Below, one piece after another: positions 1 through 9,442 of a stretch of DNA of 25,000 nt. The DNA comes from Cristatella mucedo (lineage: Eukaryota > Bryozoa > Phylactolaemata > Cristatellidae): positions 902,501 to 927,500 of the forward strand of contig WPIO01000124.1 of assembly GCA_009760855.2 (NCBI GenBank), written 5' to 3'. The position numbers were made by a program, and so were the translations under genes. Under the pieces are notes generated by a model. It made no database searches and was not told the origin of the DNA. It was given only the letters and a program-made list of their open reading frames with translations. Each line of letters opens with the position of its first letter. The stretch's first letter is position 1.

Positions 1-315
1 GTGGCCTAGGATCATCGTATAAGTGGATATGTCTTCGAGACATTTAGCAGTGACATCCCAATAGTGATCGTCACTGTCATTTTCAGTATGCATTACTTCC
101 ACAAGCCACTTCATTGAGCAGGGGGGAGCAGCAGAAGTATGCACACACCTGTCTATCTCGTCGTCACGATCAAGTTCAGCTGAAGCATGACCCCCAGATA
201 GCTCGATGACGTCTTGAACTGCCACTTCGTCCAGTAGCCTTTGTCCGCCTGTGACCAGAGCCTCGGACACGGCCTCACTCAACGGAATGTACACACCCGC
301 TGTTCTGCTGGCAGT
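1..315 (-). CDS. Candidate downstream exon of the PDZ gene, open to the window edge
   Basis: A good acceptor ('ttacttgctgtag') is followed in phase 0 by an open frame that runs to base 1 without a stop. Phase 0 is the phase in which the PDZ exon 4836-4780 ends. The product begins TASRTAGVYIPLSEAVSEAL and is rich in small and acidic residues ('ELDRDDEIDR'). A possible donor (CAG|gtgtgt) at 148 would end the exon at 149; otherwise it continues beyond the window. The segment 'GVYIPLSEAV..AL..G..LLDE' faintly recalls a plectin-type repeat, but that is not enough to name it. I do not recognise the protein. Confidence 0.45.
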
Positions 316-394
316 CTACAGCAAGTAATTGCAGGTGAGCATGCAGACAGCGTTTTTCGGACGAAATGATGTCGCTTCGACAAGCATCATTAAA

Positions 395-577
395 AGTAAA
401 TAATGTCTTATTAAAACAGTCTCATTTGTATAAAGATTGGTAAAAGAGCAGTCGTGGCTATCATCCATCATTGCAGCAGGCAGTCGTGGATAATCTACGG
501 CAGTACTCGAACCCACGACCTGGGTTGTGCAGTAAGAGCGCCTTACCCGTAGGCTAAGACCCAGGGGCATTCAACCC
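395..577 (-). mobile_element. tRNA-derived SINE (copy 1)
   Basis: On the minus strand, a tRNA-like head has an A box-like 'tagcctacgggtaagg' and a B box 'gtgggttcgagtact'. It is followed by a body with 'ctgcctgctgcaatgatgg', 'tttatacaaatgagactgtt' and a 3' end 'tatttacttttaa'. The same order of segments is seen in the copies at 9443, 11770 and 22946. A short open frame across it (316-570) is not a gene. Confidence 0.78.
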
Positions 578-984
578 CAGCTCAATCCCGAATTGCTGGT
601 CTCTGATCTTCTCGGATGTCTGGAATTCAAATCTTATGTACGCATGTATATTGAAAGGCTTGGTATCTAAATTGTTGTGCAGTAAAAGATATTGGACTTC
701 GAGAACTGCCTAATGCTGGCTGGAATTAGAAATATTCTGTCTGTTTTTTAAATAACCTCCAGATACTTGTGGTGGCATCAATGCAAATAGTAAAAGCTTA
801 CAGAATTTGTAGACTCAGCTTGCAAAGCACTGAGCCGATTATAAGAACCAAACGGAATCTTGACCAAGCATTGTGTTACTCTTTAATTTCAGCGATTCGA
901 TCTGTGAGTAAGACTTTGTGTACTGCTTCCCTATCCTAAATATCAAAACTACTCCCCCACCAGGCGAGGAATCGTACAATCCGC

Positions 985-1347
985 TGTTGTGACTCGGATT
1001 GTTTAGCCAAACCTCGTACGAACCTCAAAATCATTGGAGACCATGCCTTTATTTCATACGCCATCAAAGTGTTGACCTCACTACCAACGCACGTTTCAAC
1101 ATCCCCTGACATGACGACATTTAAAAAGAAACTTAAACGCTCCAGTTTATTACAGCATTTGGCGTGTCTTTGTAATTCGTCCTTCGTGTGCATGTACCAG
1201 CTTACGCTATGCTATTGTTACCGAACCTGCTGTCGCATGTTACCACCAAACATTTGGTAATGTTTTCTTCGCAGCCTTTTTAAAGTACCTAGAGAGAAAT
1301 TTAGTTCTCTGAGGGGGCTATACGATATGTTACTATTATTATTATAC
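985..1347 (+). mobile_element. L2/CR1-type LINE, 3' end fragment (copy 1)
   Basis: A 5'-truncated copy of the window's main LINE family. It holds the last part of the reverse transcriptase open reading frame with several frame breaks; 'SLPTHVSTSPDMTTFKKKLK' is clear at 1078-1137. The 3' untranslated region and the terminal hairpin-like sequence follow, with ATT repeats at 1330-1346. It is the only main-family copy on the plus strand. Confidence 0.75.
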
Positions 1348-1552
1348 CCTTCGGTTCTCCATATGAACCAGCTTTGTCACTAAAAGTAGTAACTTCGTCA
1401 CAGGCTGAAAAGATTCTAATATACCAGTGCGAGTTGCATACTTGTAGCTTTCTATACTTAAAATACTAACAATTCATATGGTAAGAAATTTGCGCCCAAA
1501 GTTAACTGAATATTTTCTTTGAAACTTTTCTAATGCTAGGAAAAGAGCACGG

Positions 1553-1680
1553 CAATTGGTTAGGGATAATATGCACAGTATCAGCTCTCATAAGCAAACG
1601 AAGGAAAATCCCCGCAAACCTAGAAAATGCCTTGAGGAACTAGTAGGTTTAAAGTTTCTTTTAAAACAGATCTGCCTAAA
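1553..1680 (-). mobile_element. Decayed LINE 3' untranslated fragment
   Basis: The stretch 'ggttagggataatatgcacag' to 'ttaaagtttcttttaaaa' aligns, with an internal deletion, to the 3' untranslated region of the copy at 3287-4040. The open frame 1556-1810 across it is accidental. Confidence 0.5.
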
Positions 1681-1876
1681 AATGAGTGCAAATTCGGTAG
1701 TTTTCGAAGTTTTCTTTTCAAAGGACAAACAAGTTATAAATCCAATCCAAAGTTTTGACGGTAGAAATATGACCCGGAACATGGTAAAAAATTCTCTTAT
1801 AAGACGCTAGAGTTCACTGCCTGTAGACTCGCTTCACCGAGTCGCAGTTAAATTACGCGTCTATTACTAGTCACTC

Positions 1877-1968
1877 CCGGAAGTATCGGTCGCCATCTTG
1901 CCGCATCACAGAGAGGAGGACGGACGGGCATTCTCACTTTAGTGTAAGACTCGTTTCAGCCGGAAGTA
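1877..1968. promoter_or_regulatory. ETS/YY1-type promoter-like cluster
   Basis: CCGGAAGT (1877-1884) and GCCGGAAGTA (1959-1968) are ETS-type cores in the same orientation. Between them, GCCATCTTG (1892-1900) matches the YY1 core. On the minus strand this reads CAAGATGGCGAC, close to a TISU start-codon element. The ATG (starting at 1896) opens only nine codons before a stop. The motif cluster is visible; promoter activity is inference. Confidence 0.4.
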
Positions 1969-2184
1969 GTAAATCAAGCTTACTTTGATCAGCTTATGTG
2001 AATATAATGCCATGGAGTGGTTTTTCTCCGCTGAAATTCGCAAATAAAAGCTAGTCAGTCGGCCCTGAGTAGTTTTAGTGCAGGCCTGCACTCGGCTGCT
2101 GCTGGTTGGCCCACTTTCGATGTGGCTGGGGTGGGAACCTTAAGTGCCGTCGAGCCATGTCCATACCTAATTACGAAGTATTTC

Positions 2185-2460
2185 ATATAGGTAGGCTCGA
2201 GCACGAGAATGAAAGGACCTAGAAGTGTGTGACAGAACCCAAAGTCAACATTCTGCTTGATTAGGAGTCATGGCAGGGCGGTGAGAAGTGATCTACTGTG
2301 ACAATCGTCGCGGTAACTAAAAACGTGGCTATTTACATAGTTTTACACCAACTGCAAACGTACAATTGCACAGGCTATAAGACCTGCTAGTAGTTAGCTA
2401 CGAAAATCTAGACGGAACGCTGCAATTTCATGGACGGCTTTGGCTGATTATGGAAAGGGT
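2185..2460 (-). mobile_element. Decayed LINE reverse transcriptase 3' fragment
   Basis: Alignable by eye to 3765-4030 of the better preserved copy: shared 'ccaactgcaaacg', 'cacaggctataagacc', 'gtcaacattctgcttga' and others, with many substitutions and indels. No usable frame remains. Confidence 0.6.
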
Positions 2461-2647
2461 TTTTAATGAAAATCACACTGTATGGCCTCATATGGAGTTT
2501 TTCAGACGTGGCTTAATAGGAAGTAGGGATGAACCGACTGCCATATGAATATGGTGACGTGGAGGTCACTCTAGGGCAACTGAAATAATAACACTGGTTG
2601 TTTCTACAGAGGCAGCCGAAATACGTCAAATCTTATATATTCAGGGC

Positions 2648-2785
2648 AATTTTAATACTAATAAACTCGATAAAGCGCCCTCAGAGAACTCAATCTCTTC
2701 CTAGGCCCTTTAAATTTGCTGCAAAGGAAACACGATCGAATGGTGAGTGGTATCACGTTTGATAAGCAACATGACAAGAAAGAGC
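2648..2785 (-). mobile_element. LINE 3' terminal fragment
   Basis: Carries the family 3' end: 'gataaagcgccctcagagaa', 'ctcaatctcttcctaggccc', 'tttgctgcaaagga'. It breaks off at the adjacent (AG)45 tract. Confidence 0.8.
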
Positions 2786-2797
2786 ACGATAGCGAGT

Positions 2798-2800
<3 letters not shown>

Positions 2801-2890
<90 letters not shown>
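2801..2890. repeat. (AG)45 microsatellite followed by G6
   Basis: Ninety bases of uninterrupted AG, then six G. It lies directly beside the LINE 3'-end fragment at 2648-2785 and inside the inferred last visible intron of the PDZ gene. It is complementary to the tract at 12598-12710. The Arg-Glu and Ser-Leu frames here are not genes. Confidence 0.98.
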
Positions 2891-2896
<6 letters not shown>

Positions 2897-3286
2897 AAAG
2901 GTAGTGACCGTGATTGTTATTACAGGGCTGTATGAAGGCAGTAATCAATTCTTGGGTGCAGCCCTACACCTAAATTACTCTTTACTCTTGTGTATACTGC
3001 TTTGTTATAGGCAATCTCTCTGTGATGACACATACCCAAATTCCCCTCTAAATTATTTCACCTCTTTGACCATCAGTGTCATGTCTTTCATTCTGTGAGT
3101 CTTTTAAATATGTGTTACATGGTCCATTCAGAACAACTTGCAAGACTCGAGGATACCGATGACTTTTTGAGTGACTATTACATATAAGATGTTATAAGGT
3201 TATAAGATTTATATAAGATTTTCCATAGCAAAACATGGGTTCTTACTGGAAACAACAAGAATATGTTATAACTTACGTTTAATCAC

Positions 3287-4040
3287 TTCTAATAATAATA
3301 ATATAATAATAATGCACTTGATAAAGCACCCTCAGAGAACTCAATCTCTCTCTAGGTGCTTTACATTTTCTGCAAAGGGGAATGCAATTGAACGGTGAGT
3401 AAACACATGCTTGATAAACAAACAAAATGAATAACATGGTTAGGGGTGACATGCACAGGGTCAGCATGCAAATGTGGTTAGTGGCAGCATGCACAGTGTC
3501 AGCAAGCATAAGCACGTGAAGGACGAATCACAGGGTCCCACTAAATGCTGTCTTACATAGGTGTGTCTTAAAGTTTTTTTTAAATGTGGTCAGGTCAGGG
3601 GATGTTCTGACGCAGGTCGGGAGGGAGTTCCAGGCTTTGGGAGCATACGAACTAAATGCACGGTCTCCAAAGGATTAGAGGTTTGTACGGGGTATTTGTA
3701 GACTGTTGGATTCCGAAAAGCAGGTGGTAAGATCCGTGGCCTTGTGGGGGAGTAGATCTGAGAGATAGGCTGGAGCCAAAGAATGAACTGACCTAAAAGT
3801 GAGCGACAAAACCTTGAAGTCAATCCGTTGCTTGACTGGGAGCCAGTGCAGGTCGGCGAGAAGTGGAGTAATGTGGCAACTGTGACGCTCACGACAGACA
3901 AGCCTAGCTGGGGAGCTTTGCACCAGCTGCAATCGCCTGATCGCACATGCTGGTAGGCCAGTAAGCAGTGAGTTGCAGAAGTCGAGACGGGGTGTCACGA
4001 ATGCATGGACCAACTTAGACGTGGTATCCTTATCTAAACA
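3287..4040 (-). mobile_element. L2/CR1-type LINE, best preserved 3' part (copy 2)
   Basis: The minus strand encodes the C-terminal part of a non-LTR reverse transcriptase. In order: 'TPRLDFCNSLLTGLPACAIR' with 'RLQLVQ', 'HITPLLADLHWLPVKQRIDF', 'APAYLSDLLPHKA', and, after a frameshift near 3660-3680, remains of 'WNSLP..R..PDLTTFKRNLK'. A roughly 300-bp 3' untranslated region follows. It ends in a potential hairpin (arms AAAGCACC and GGTGCTTT around 3322-3362) and ATT repeats. The catalytic YADD region would be upstream and is missing, so this is a dead, 5'-truncated copy. The family copies itself by target-primed reverse transcription, which commonly truncates 5' ends. Confidence 0.9.
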
Positions 4041-4779
4041 AGCCCGAATTTTTGCAATATTATAAAGCTGAAAATAGGCACTTCTAATGAATGATCAGTA
4101 TGAGCACTGATCGTTAATCACAATAAATAAAAGAAAAATGTTAGCATAGTAATACTACCTACTTAATTGTTTTTTATGAAGACCAAACCAAAGGCTTTCA
4201 GTAGTTGAACTGGCTGCAGAGAAATCTTGCCTCGAGTAAGCATGATTTTCTGGGCTACTGGTCAATCAATTAATCTGTTGAAACCTAATGAGGACACTCG
4301 ATTGTCGACGTACGGCCTAAAGCATCGGCATTGGATGACCACTTGAGTGCACCCACCAGTTTATGGAAAATTGTTTGTATGGTGTGCATGTTTTTAATTG
4401 CAATGCGGTGTAAAACAATAGTGCTTTCAAGGTCGGCTATGTTGATGCAAACAACGGTAGATTACTTCAACAATGTTGTCTTGCGCTGATGCGAGCACCA
4501 GCACAGTCCTGCTTCTTCTGCTGCTGCTGCCGCTTTGGCCAGTGTAATATGGCTTCTTTGCTAATATAGCTTGGTTTAGATGGATTCTAGGAGAAGCCGT
4601 TGCCTTATCCTGCTTCTAGCCTGGAGGAGTACACGTAGTTCTTATAAATGCCACCCTGACACCTCGAAGAGCTTGCTATCAGCCCTGCCTGAGTGGCTGA
4701 GGACATGGGCGTGTTGGCCGATGCGAGGCACGGCTGTTGATGGTCACCCTGCCGTTCGGATATAGCCGGCATTACTCAC
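4041..4779. other. Intronic stretch, no recognised feature
   Basis: Lies between a LINE copy and the last PDZ exon. Short open frames occur on both strands, but no family similarity, convincing exon or repeat was recognised. A CTG/CTT-rich patch lies at 4508-4532. Confidence 0.5.
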
Positions 4780-4836
4780 TTTGATGACCGTCAGCCACAG
4801 AGGAGCAGCAGCTAGTTCCCTCAAGATAGCAGCGAC
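4780..4836 (-). CDS. PDZ-domain protein, exon with the end of the PDZ domain
   Basis: A 57-base exon of exactly 19 codons lies 108 bases downstream of the previous one in gene orientation. The acceptor is 'actattctttag' and the donor is AAA|gtgagt, a near-consensus site. It encodes VAAILRELAAAPLWLTVIK. That is PDZ helix 2 ('eev..lLr.l') and the last strand ('l.ltvi'), continuing directly from '..KGATKEQ'. It has no ATG and is too short to show up as a stand-alone open reading frame. The agreement of sequence, phase and splice sites over two adjacent small exons is the best evidence that this minus-strand gene is real. Confidence 0.86.
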
Positions 4837-4944
4837 CTAAAGAATAGTAAATTACAATGGTAAGTGAGTGAGAACGAACGCAGCTTCCAACCGATCCTTC
4901 GTGAGCATGCTCGCAGCAAAGCGCTCGGAGGAGCTCGGCGGTAC

Positions 4945-5016
4945 CTGCTCTTTGGTCGCTCCTTTGAGACTCGTGCCGTTGATGCTGTCTAGGACATCGC
5001 CGACAAGTATGTTGTT
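4945..5016 (-). CDS. PDZ-domain protein, exon with the PDZ core
   Basis: A 72-base exon of exactly 24 codons, phase 0 at both ends. The acceptor is a pyrimidine-rich run ending 'ctaaag' and the donor is CAG|gtaccg. The product reads NNILVGDVLDSINGTSLKG followed by ATKEQ. This is the most recognisable block of a PDZ domain: 'l.vGDvl.siNGtsl.g.t.eev', covering strand 4, the loop after it and the start of helix 2. The longer open frame in this strand (to 4852) runs past the donor and loses similarity. The exon joins in phase to 4836-4780, which supplies the rest of helix 2 and strand 6. Confidence 0.86.
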
Positions 5017-5345
5017 CTTTAGATCAGGCGAGCATGGAAAGACAAGCAAGGTTTAGCATCAGTAAACTGTAAATGCTTGCAAGCCAATTTGCAGACTTTC
5101 GTAAAGGGAATACATTATTGCTGCTTGTGTCACTTTATGCCCAGTGATTAAAGCGCACATATTGGAGCCAGGATTAAACTTGATCCCATGTATTGTGCAA
5201 GAAATTTAAATCTAATTTCGCCCCACACTTCACCATGGCTTAAACATGCTTGACTGGCAGAATAGGCATGTATGGACTGGCGCTAGAAATACCCCCAAGA
5301 TCATTTGACAACAGTGGCAGCCATTTAGCAGTATTTAGGAGCCCG

Positions 5346-5362
5346 AAAGATGCCGCATCTTT
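5346..5362. promoter_or_regulatory. Perfect 8-bp palindrome over an ATG
   Basis: AAAGATGC-C-GCATCTTT, two perfect 8-base arms with a one-base centre. It covers the ATG of the THAP-like frame. The symmetry is real; any protein-binding role is speculation. Confidence 0.35.
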
Positions 5363-5424
5363 GTTGTGCAGTTAAATGTCTAAATAAACGTGGCACAAAA
5401 TTTATTTCTACGCATCAATTTCAG
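5350..5424 (+). pseudogene. THAP-like zinc-finger N-terminus, probably transposon-derived relic
   Basis: The frame from ATG 5350 begins MPHLCCAVKCLNKRG and continues 'TKFISTHQFQ'. THAP (C2CH zinc finger) domains typically start 'MP..CCAv.C.NrR', with 'isFHrFP' about ten residues later. Both patterns are present here, including the C-x4-C pair (residues 5 and 10). After residue 25 the frame loses similarity, and no donor site or second half (C-x2-H) was found. THAP domains occur in host transcription factors and in P-element-type transposases. Whether this is an exon or a relic is open; the frame running on to 5787 is not supported as coding. Confidence 0.35.
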
Positions 5425-6440
5425 TTTTTCATGTTTCTATATCGGGTGCTACATGTGGTTCGGCATACAGAATGCTGGCCCAGAACCAACACCAACAGTT
5501 TATTGCACAAGGCACAGAGCCGAAGGACGCACGGCTACCTTCGGCCTCTTCTCCCACTCGACTCTCTCTCCTCGACTCCTCCAGTCCAACATCTGGCTAC
5601 CAGTGGGTTACCGACCTGTGTCCATGCCACATCACAGGCGAACCACAGCTGTGCACCGGCCGACCCTGATGGTGAATCCACCATCTGGCCACCAGCAGGT
5701 GACCGGCCTGTGTCCATGCCCCATCGCAGGCACATCAGAGGAGCCGGCATACACTCGAACTACACTACTTGCTCGTTTAAGATATGAATGCGATTTGAAG
5801 ACTAAGCCAGTTGTGGTATTGTCCAGTTTTTCATTAACTTTCGGCTCTAGCCTTCCAGTCCTATCACTGGACTATTCTAGACAAAGTCCTTCCACTCTTG
5901 CTATCAGCGTGATCCCATTTTTCTGTTATATATGGGTTTCTGAAAGATTCGCAGTCTCGCCACTGCAGTAACAGTAATGCATTATATATAGTTATATAGA
6001 TAGTTACGCATTGTATACATAGTTAGTATGCCGCATGGAGAAAGGGGGCTAATCTCTAACTGTGGCTCTAACCCTCGAAATAAACTGCATTGTCGAGCGT
6101 CCACTTCAGTAGTTATCACTTCATCGGGAATGATAATTAAGTCTGCCGAATGCAGATGCAATGCCTTCTCTGGTCTCTCAAAATCAAGTAAGTGAATCCC
6201 CGTGTGTCAGGATTTGGTGATCGCTTGAAGACTTAATAAGAGGGGAACACATTTATGTCTGAAAACTCCTTTACATATTGAAGGCCGAGGCAACATGACT
6301 ACGAGTACTTTCGTGCACCTAACGCATCCACTAGCAGCAGCAATGCTGCAGCTTCAACTTTGAGCTGTTGGATCAGCAATATGTGTGAGTCGTGCATCGG
6401 CAGTATGGAGGCGTCATGTGTCTATGTTAGAAATAGGTTT
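5425..6440. other. Intronic stretch with LTR-like segment
   Basis: Contains the 92-bp-period duplication and possible LTR polyadenylation region described separately. A weak minus-strand exon candidate with acceptor 'gattttgag' lies at about 6064-6175. It is open for over 40 codons, starting RPEKALHLHSADLIIIPDEV, but adjacent exon phases already join well without it. Nothing else was recognised. Confidence 0.4.
5585..5740 (+). repeat. Imperfect duplication with 92-bp period in an LTR-like region
   Basis: A unit containing 'ccaacatctggctaccag', then 'gacctgtgtccatgcc', recurs 92 bases later with about 85% identity ('ccaccatctggccaccag', 'ggcctgtgtccatgcc'). On the minus strand this lies upstream of an AATAAA and a GT-rich stretch (about 5470-5510), as in a retrotransposon long terminal repeat. 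No paired LTR or internal region was found, so a solo LTR is only a guess. Confidence 0.6.
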
Positions 6441-6447
6441 CCTTTAC

Positions 6448-6545
6448 AAGCGTAGCTATGCTATGCCTGACTCTCGAGACCTGCCAAGGCGCGTCCTGTG
6501 GGCCCTCCGATTGCAACAAGAACTCGAGCAGCACGAAGGTGAGAG
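6448..6545 (-). CDS. PDZ-domain protein, exon with the first half of the PDZ domain
   Basis: Reading the minus strand, a strong acceptor (pyrimidine-rich stretch ending in 'tttctgag') opens an exon of 98 bases that enters in phase 1 and ends in phase 0 at donor gtaaag. It encodes 'LTFVLLEFLL', then 'GPQDAPWQVSRVRHSIATL'. The second part fits PDZ strands 2-3, where a '.VsrV..gSiA' pattern precedes the VGD loop. It joins in frame to the next exon to give '..SIATL|NNILVGDVLDSINGT'. PDZ domains bind C-terminal peptides of partner proteins, usually as scaffolds. The canonical GLGF carboxylate loop is not recognisable, which is unusual. An antisense exon with good splice signals is possible on the plus strand (6451-6538), but its product resembles nothing I know. 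Confidence 0.7.
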
Positions 6546-6734
6546 CTCAGAAATGCAAACAGAACGCAGCGAGAAGTTGCAGCCTCTCTTTTGGCAGATT
6601 CCGAGGTCATTGCTTAACTAGGCCGACCTTCTCACCGAGGACCTACAGTCCAGGCTGCACGTGTATGCTGATAGATAAGGACAAACCCGTTCAAGCACAC
6701 AGTTTTGCACCACTCTGGTTCACTCGATGGTCAA

Positions 6735-7150
6735 GTAATCTTGTCTTACGCTGACCCACAAGGCCCGCCACGGCTTGGCTCCTTCATACCTAGCTGAACT
6801 GCTACATCAGTTTCAGCCTGTTCGCGCCCTCAGGTCCTGTGTGGACAATAAATTAGCTGTCCCATTCCTCCGCTGTAAGACAGTTGGCGACAGAAGCTTT
6901 AGCTCTGCCGGTCCTAGACTGTGGAACTCGCTTCCACAACTCTTACGCAACGACATCTACTCTCCAACTGCCGACTATGGCACATCTTTTTCAGCGGTCC
7001 TGAACTGCTACTTCTATGCTACTCACTACCTCAACTGCTCTCCTAACTCTGCTATGCTTCCCACTTTCTCTTTGCTGCGTGAGACGAAGTCTGTTGGCTA
7101 CCGAATGCGTACCGAAAGCCGCTTAGGCTGTGAGTGCGCTATACAAAACG
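6735..7150 (+). mobile_element. LINE reverse transcriptase C-terminal relic, second family
   Basis: On the plus strand the frame reads 'LTHKARHGLAPSYLAELL', then 'KTVGDRSFSSAGPRLWNSLP', the usual C-terminal end of L2/CR1-type reverse transcriptases. It is followed by a 3' tail with 'gccgcttaggctgtgagtg' and GCGCTATACAAA at 7136-7147. The protein and tail differ from the other LINE copies in the window, so this is a separate family. It is 5'-truncated and no target duplication is visible. Confidence 0.85.
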
Positions 7151-9402
7151 CTCCTGCGTAACGCCCACATGGTCTTTATGACTTTGTGGAGTTACTGACG
7201 GAGATACATTACATTGTCTTGTATGCCCGTAATGGCAGACTTACTGCTGGAGATGTTTTGTAAGCCTCCAGATAATGTCGCATCTGTATAGTCATGAGAA
7301 TATATGAATACACTAAGGTCAAACTTTGGACGTTCGAACTGTATGCACGACCGATTAGGAGCTATCATGCCACTGCCATAATGGCCCACACTTTCTAACA
7401 CTCTCAGATGACGTAACGAGTGTCTTAGGCTCATTATATTTCTGCAAGAGGCTGGAAATATGGCTTGGCACACGGCTGTGGCCGGGTTTGCGGTTACAGT
7501 GGATTCCGTGTGTCAAGTGCCACCTGCTCTTTTCAGCAAGCAGTCGTACATAATTACAATTTAATCAAGACACTGGAAAACTTTTGTAAATGTCATATTT
7601 AGTAGGGGTAAGCACGTGCAGCACATCGGATCCATTAATTTCGATGCATGGAGCAGTTATGTAGTCAGCCATATTCCTCGTTTAGGAGGCTGGAACGACA
7701 ACTCAACTACTACACGACTCAAGTTGGCATTTCAACGATTTCTTGTTTGCGATGGTGTCACCCCATGGTGACAGCAGAATATGTAGCCATTTGAAGACAC
7801 GGAATTCCTGAGGCAATATGCCTCAAGCGAGAGAGCGATTAGACTATGAGCTGGATGAGTAGACACCGATCAAATGACATGAGTCTCCATTCCTACCACC
7901 AGACCACGACTACTGCAATCCAGACAGCTGAAATCCTTTTGAAGATGCTTCGCTGGGCGGATATTTCTGGCTGGATGTTGAGGAAGGCATCAGCCCCAGG
8001 CATATGCTGCAGTCCTTGCCAGACGTCAGCAGTGCTACACCTCGACCATCTATCCGCACAAGTGGCTGCATACACTCATGCCATTTGATTGGGGAATCTA
8101 TGGTGCTCCGTTACGCCTTCTGCAGCCACGGGTAACGTTGCAAACAACTGCGAAAACTACTTCCTAAGAATGCAGACTCAATCAGTATAACAAGCAATAC
8201 TTACTGACTTATGGAGCTCTGAGCTTGGAGATCTGGTTGGGAGGAACGTATTCAAACTTCAAAGGCATGCAATAAAGACAGAGGAAGGTATTGACAACAG
8301 CTGATATACTTGGGTGACACCATTCGTCAAGATATATGGGGAACTTTACTTGCGTAGCATTAGCAAGCTAGAAATTAACAGGGTGCAATGCTCCTAATAC
8401 AGGTACATGATACAGGTTTATAGTGCATATGGGTAACTAGGGAAGTGCTAATTGTCGAAAAACCAGAGCGTTGTTTAGAATTTGACATCGGTTCGTTTGC
8501 TTAAGTGACAAGTGCCTTTCCTAATCTAGAAGCAGAATCAATTGCTGCCGCATAGCATAGGTCAAAATAGCAGCAGCTATGCACCACAACCGTTGAGATT
8601 TAACCAGATTGCCGTGTACATTGATACTCTCCACAGCCAGGATAACATGCTCTAGAGGATAGCTTCTATGGCCAGTACAGCAACAGCTGTCTTAGCTGTC
8701 TCATGTTTCTGCTTTGTCACGCCGACACTGAAGCCGATAATATCAGGACATCTCTGCTGTCTCCTAAGAACAGTGTTGATAATTGATCAGGCACAGATAG
8801 CCAAATGAAGCAACAGCGTTTATTGGCAGTTGTTCAGTTGCTATGCCTGGGCCAGTTCAATCTATGCCATCGATTAAAGGACTATATTGTCAAATATTTC
8901 TTAACTATGAATACTCTTTAGGCTATGATTCTGTATCAGCCATTGATATAAGGGTACGCGGCTGCAGTGCAACATCACAGCCTACGTGCACCAGATGCCT
9001 ACACTATCAAGGCTGCCCGGTTGCCAAAAAAAGAGAGACAACTACTAGTATATTTACGTTTCTGATTAGCAGCACCGTTTGTGGTTTTGCACCATTCTTG
9101 GGGCACATCCACAAGCACTTGATTCATTTACATTGTGTGCACACCCAAAAAAATAAAAGATTTAGAGACAGATGTGCACCTACACAGCGAATACCGAATA
9201 ACCGATGGGACTAATTGAGTGCTCGAGTAAGCTTTTAAAGAATGATCAAAGAAATTACTATAAATGCCAAATTTACATAAAAATCAAACTGTTTAATTAA
9301 CGTCCAGCCTAAGCAAACCTTCTGACAGTGCAGGGCCTTCAATTTTTATCTGAAGCAGCAAGGCAGATCCTGTTTAAGTAAGCCCGGAATGGCGAAAAAA
9401 TA
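7151..9402. other. Intronic stretch, no recognised gene
   Basis: Several open frames of 60-120 codons occur (minus 7473-7192, both strands near 7846-8088, plus 8843-9214). None has recognisable similarity, and their lengths are expected by chance in a window this size. An AATAAA on the minus strand within a GT-rich context near 8800-8820 may be another LTR scrap. No repeat was identified with confidence. Confidence 0.5.
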
Positions 9403-9440
9403 CTCGGGTTAAGAACATGGTTTCGGGTTACGAACCAAGT
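9403..9440 (+). mobile_element. Tigger-like inverted-repeat scrap (a)
   Basis: The segment 'cgggttaagaacatgg' followed by 'tttcgggttacgaacc' has the wording found in ends of Tigger/pogo-type elements. It is repeated in direct orientation at 10307-10340. No matching opposite end was found. Confidence 0.4.
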
Positions 9441-9442
9441 CA

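Noticed and set aside
2658-3098. Open frames of Arg-Glu and Ser-Leu repeats across the AG tract
   Set aside because: Translation of a dinucleotide microsatellite; no coding content beyond the repeat.
6451-6538. Plus-strand exon candidate with acceptor 'cctttacaag' and donor gtgaga
   Set aside because: Splice signals are good, but the product is unrecognised and it overlaps the minus-strand exon that completes a PDZ domain in phase.
7893-8075. Minus-strand frame with 'DVWQGLQHMPGADAFL' as a possible further RUN exon
   Set aside because: Weak acceptor, no donor in the required phase, and the opposite strand is equally open.
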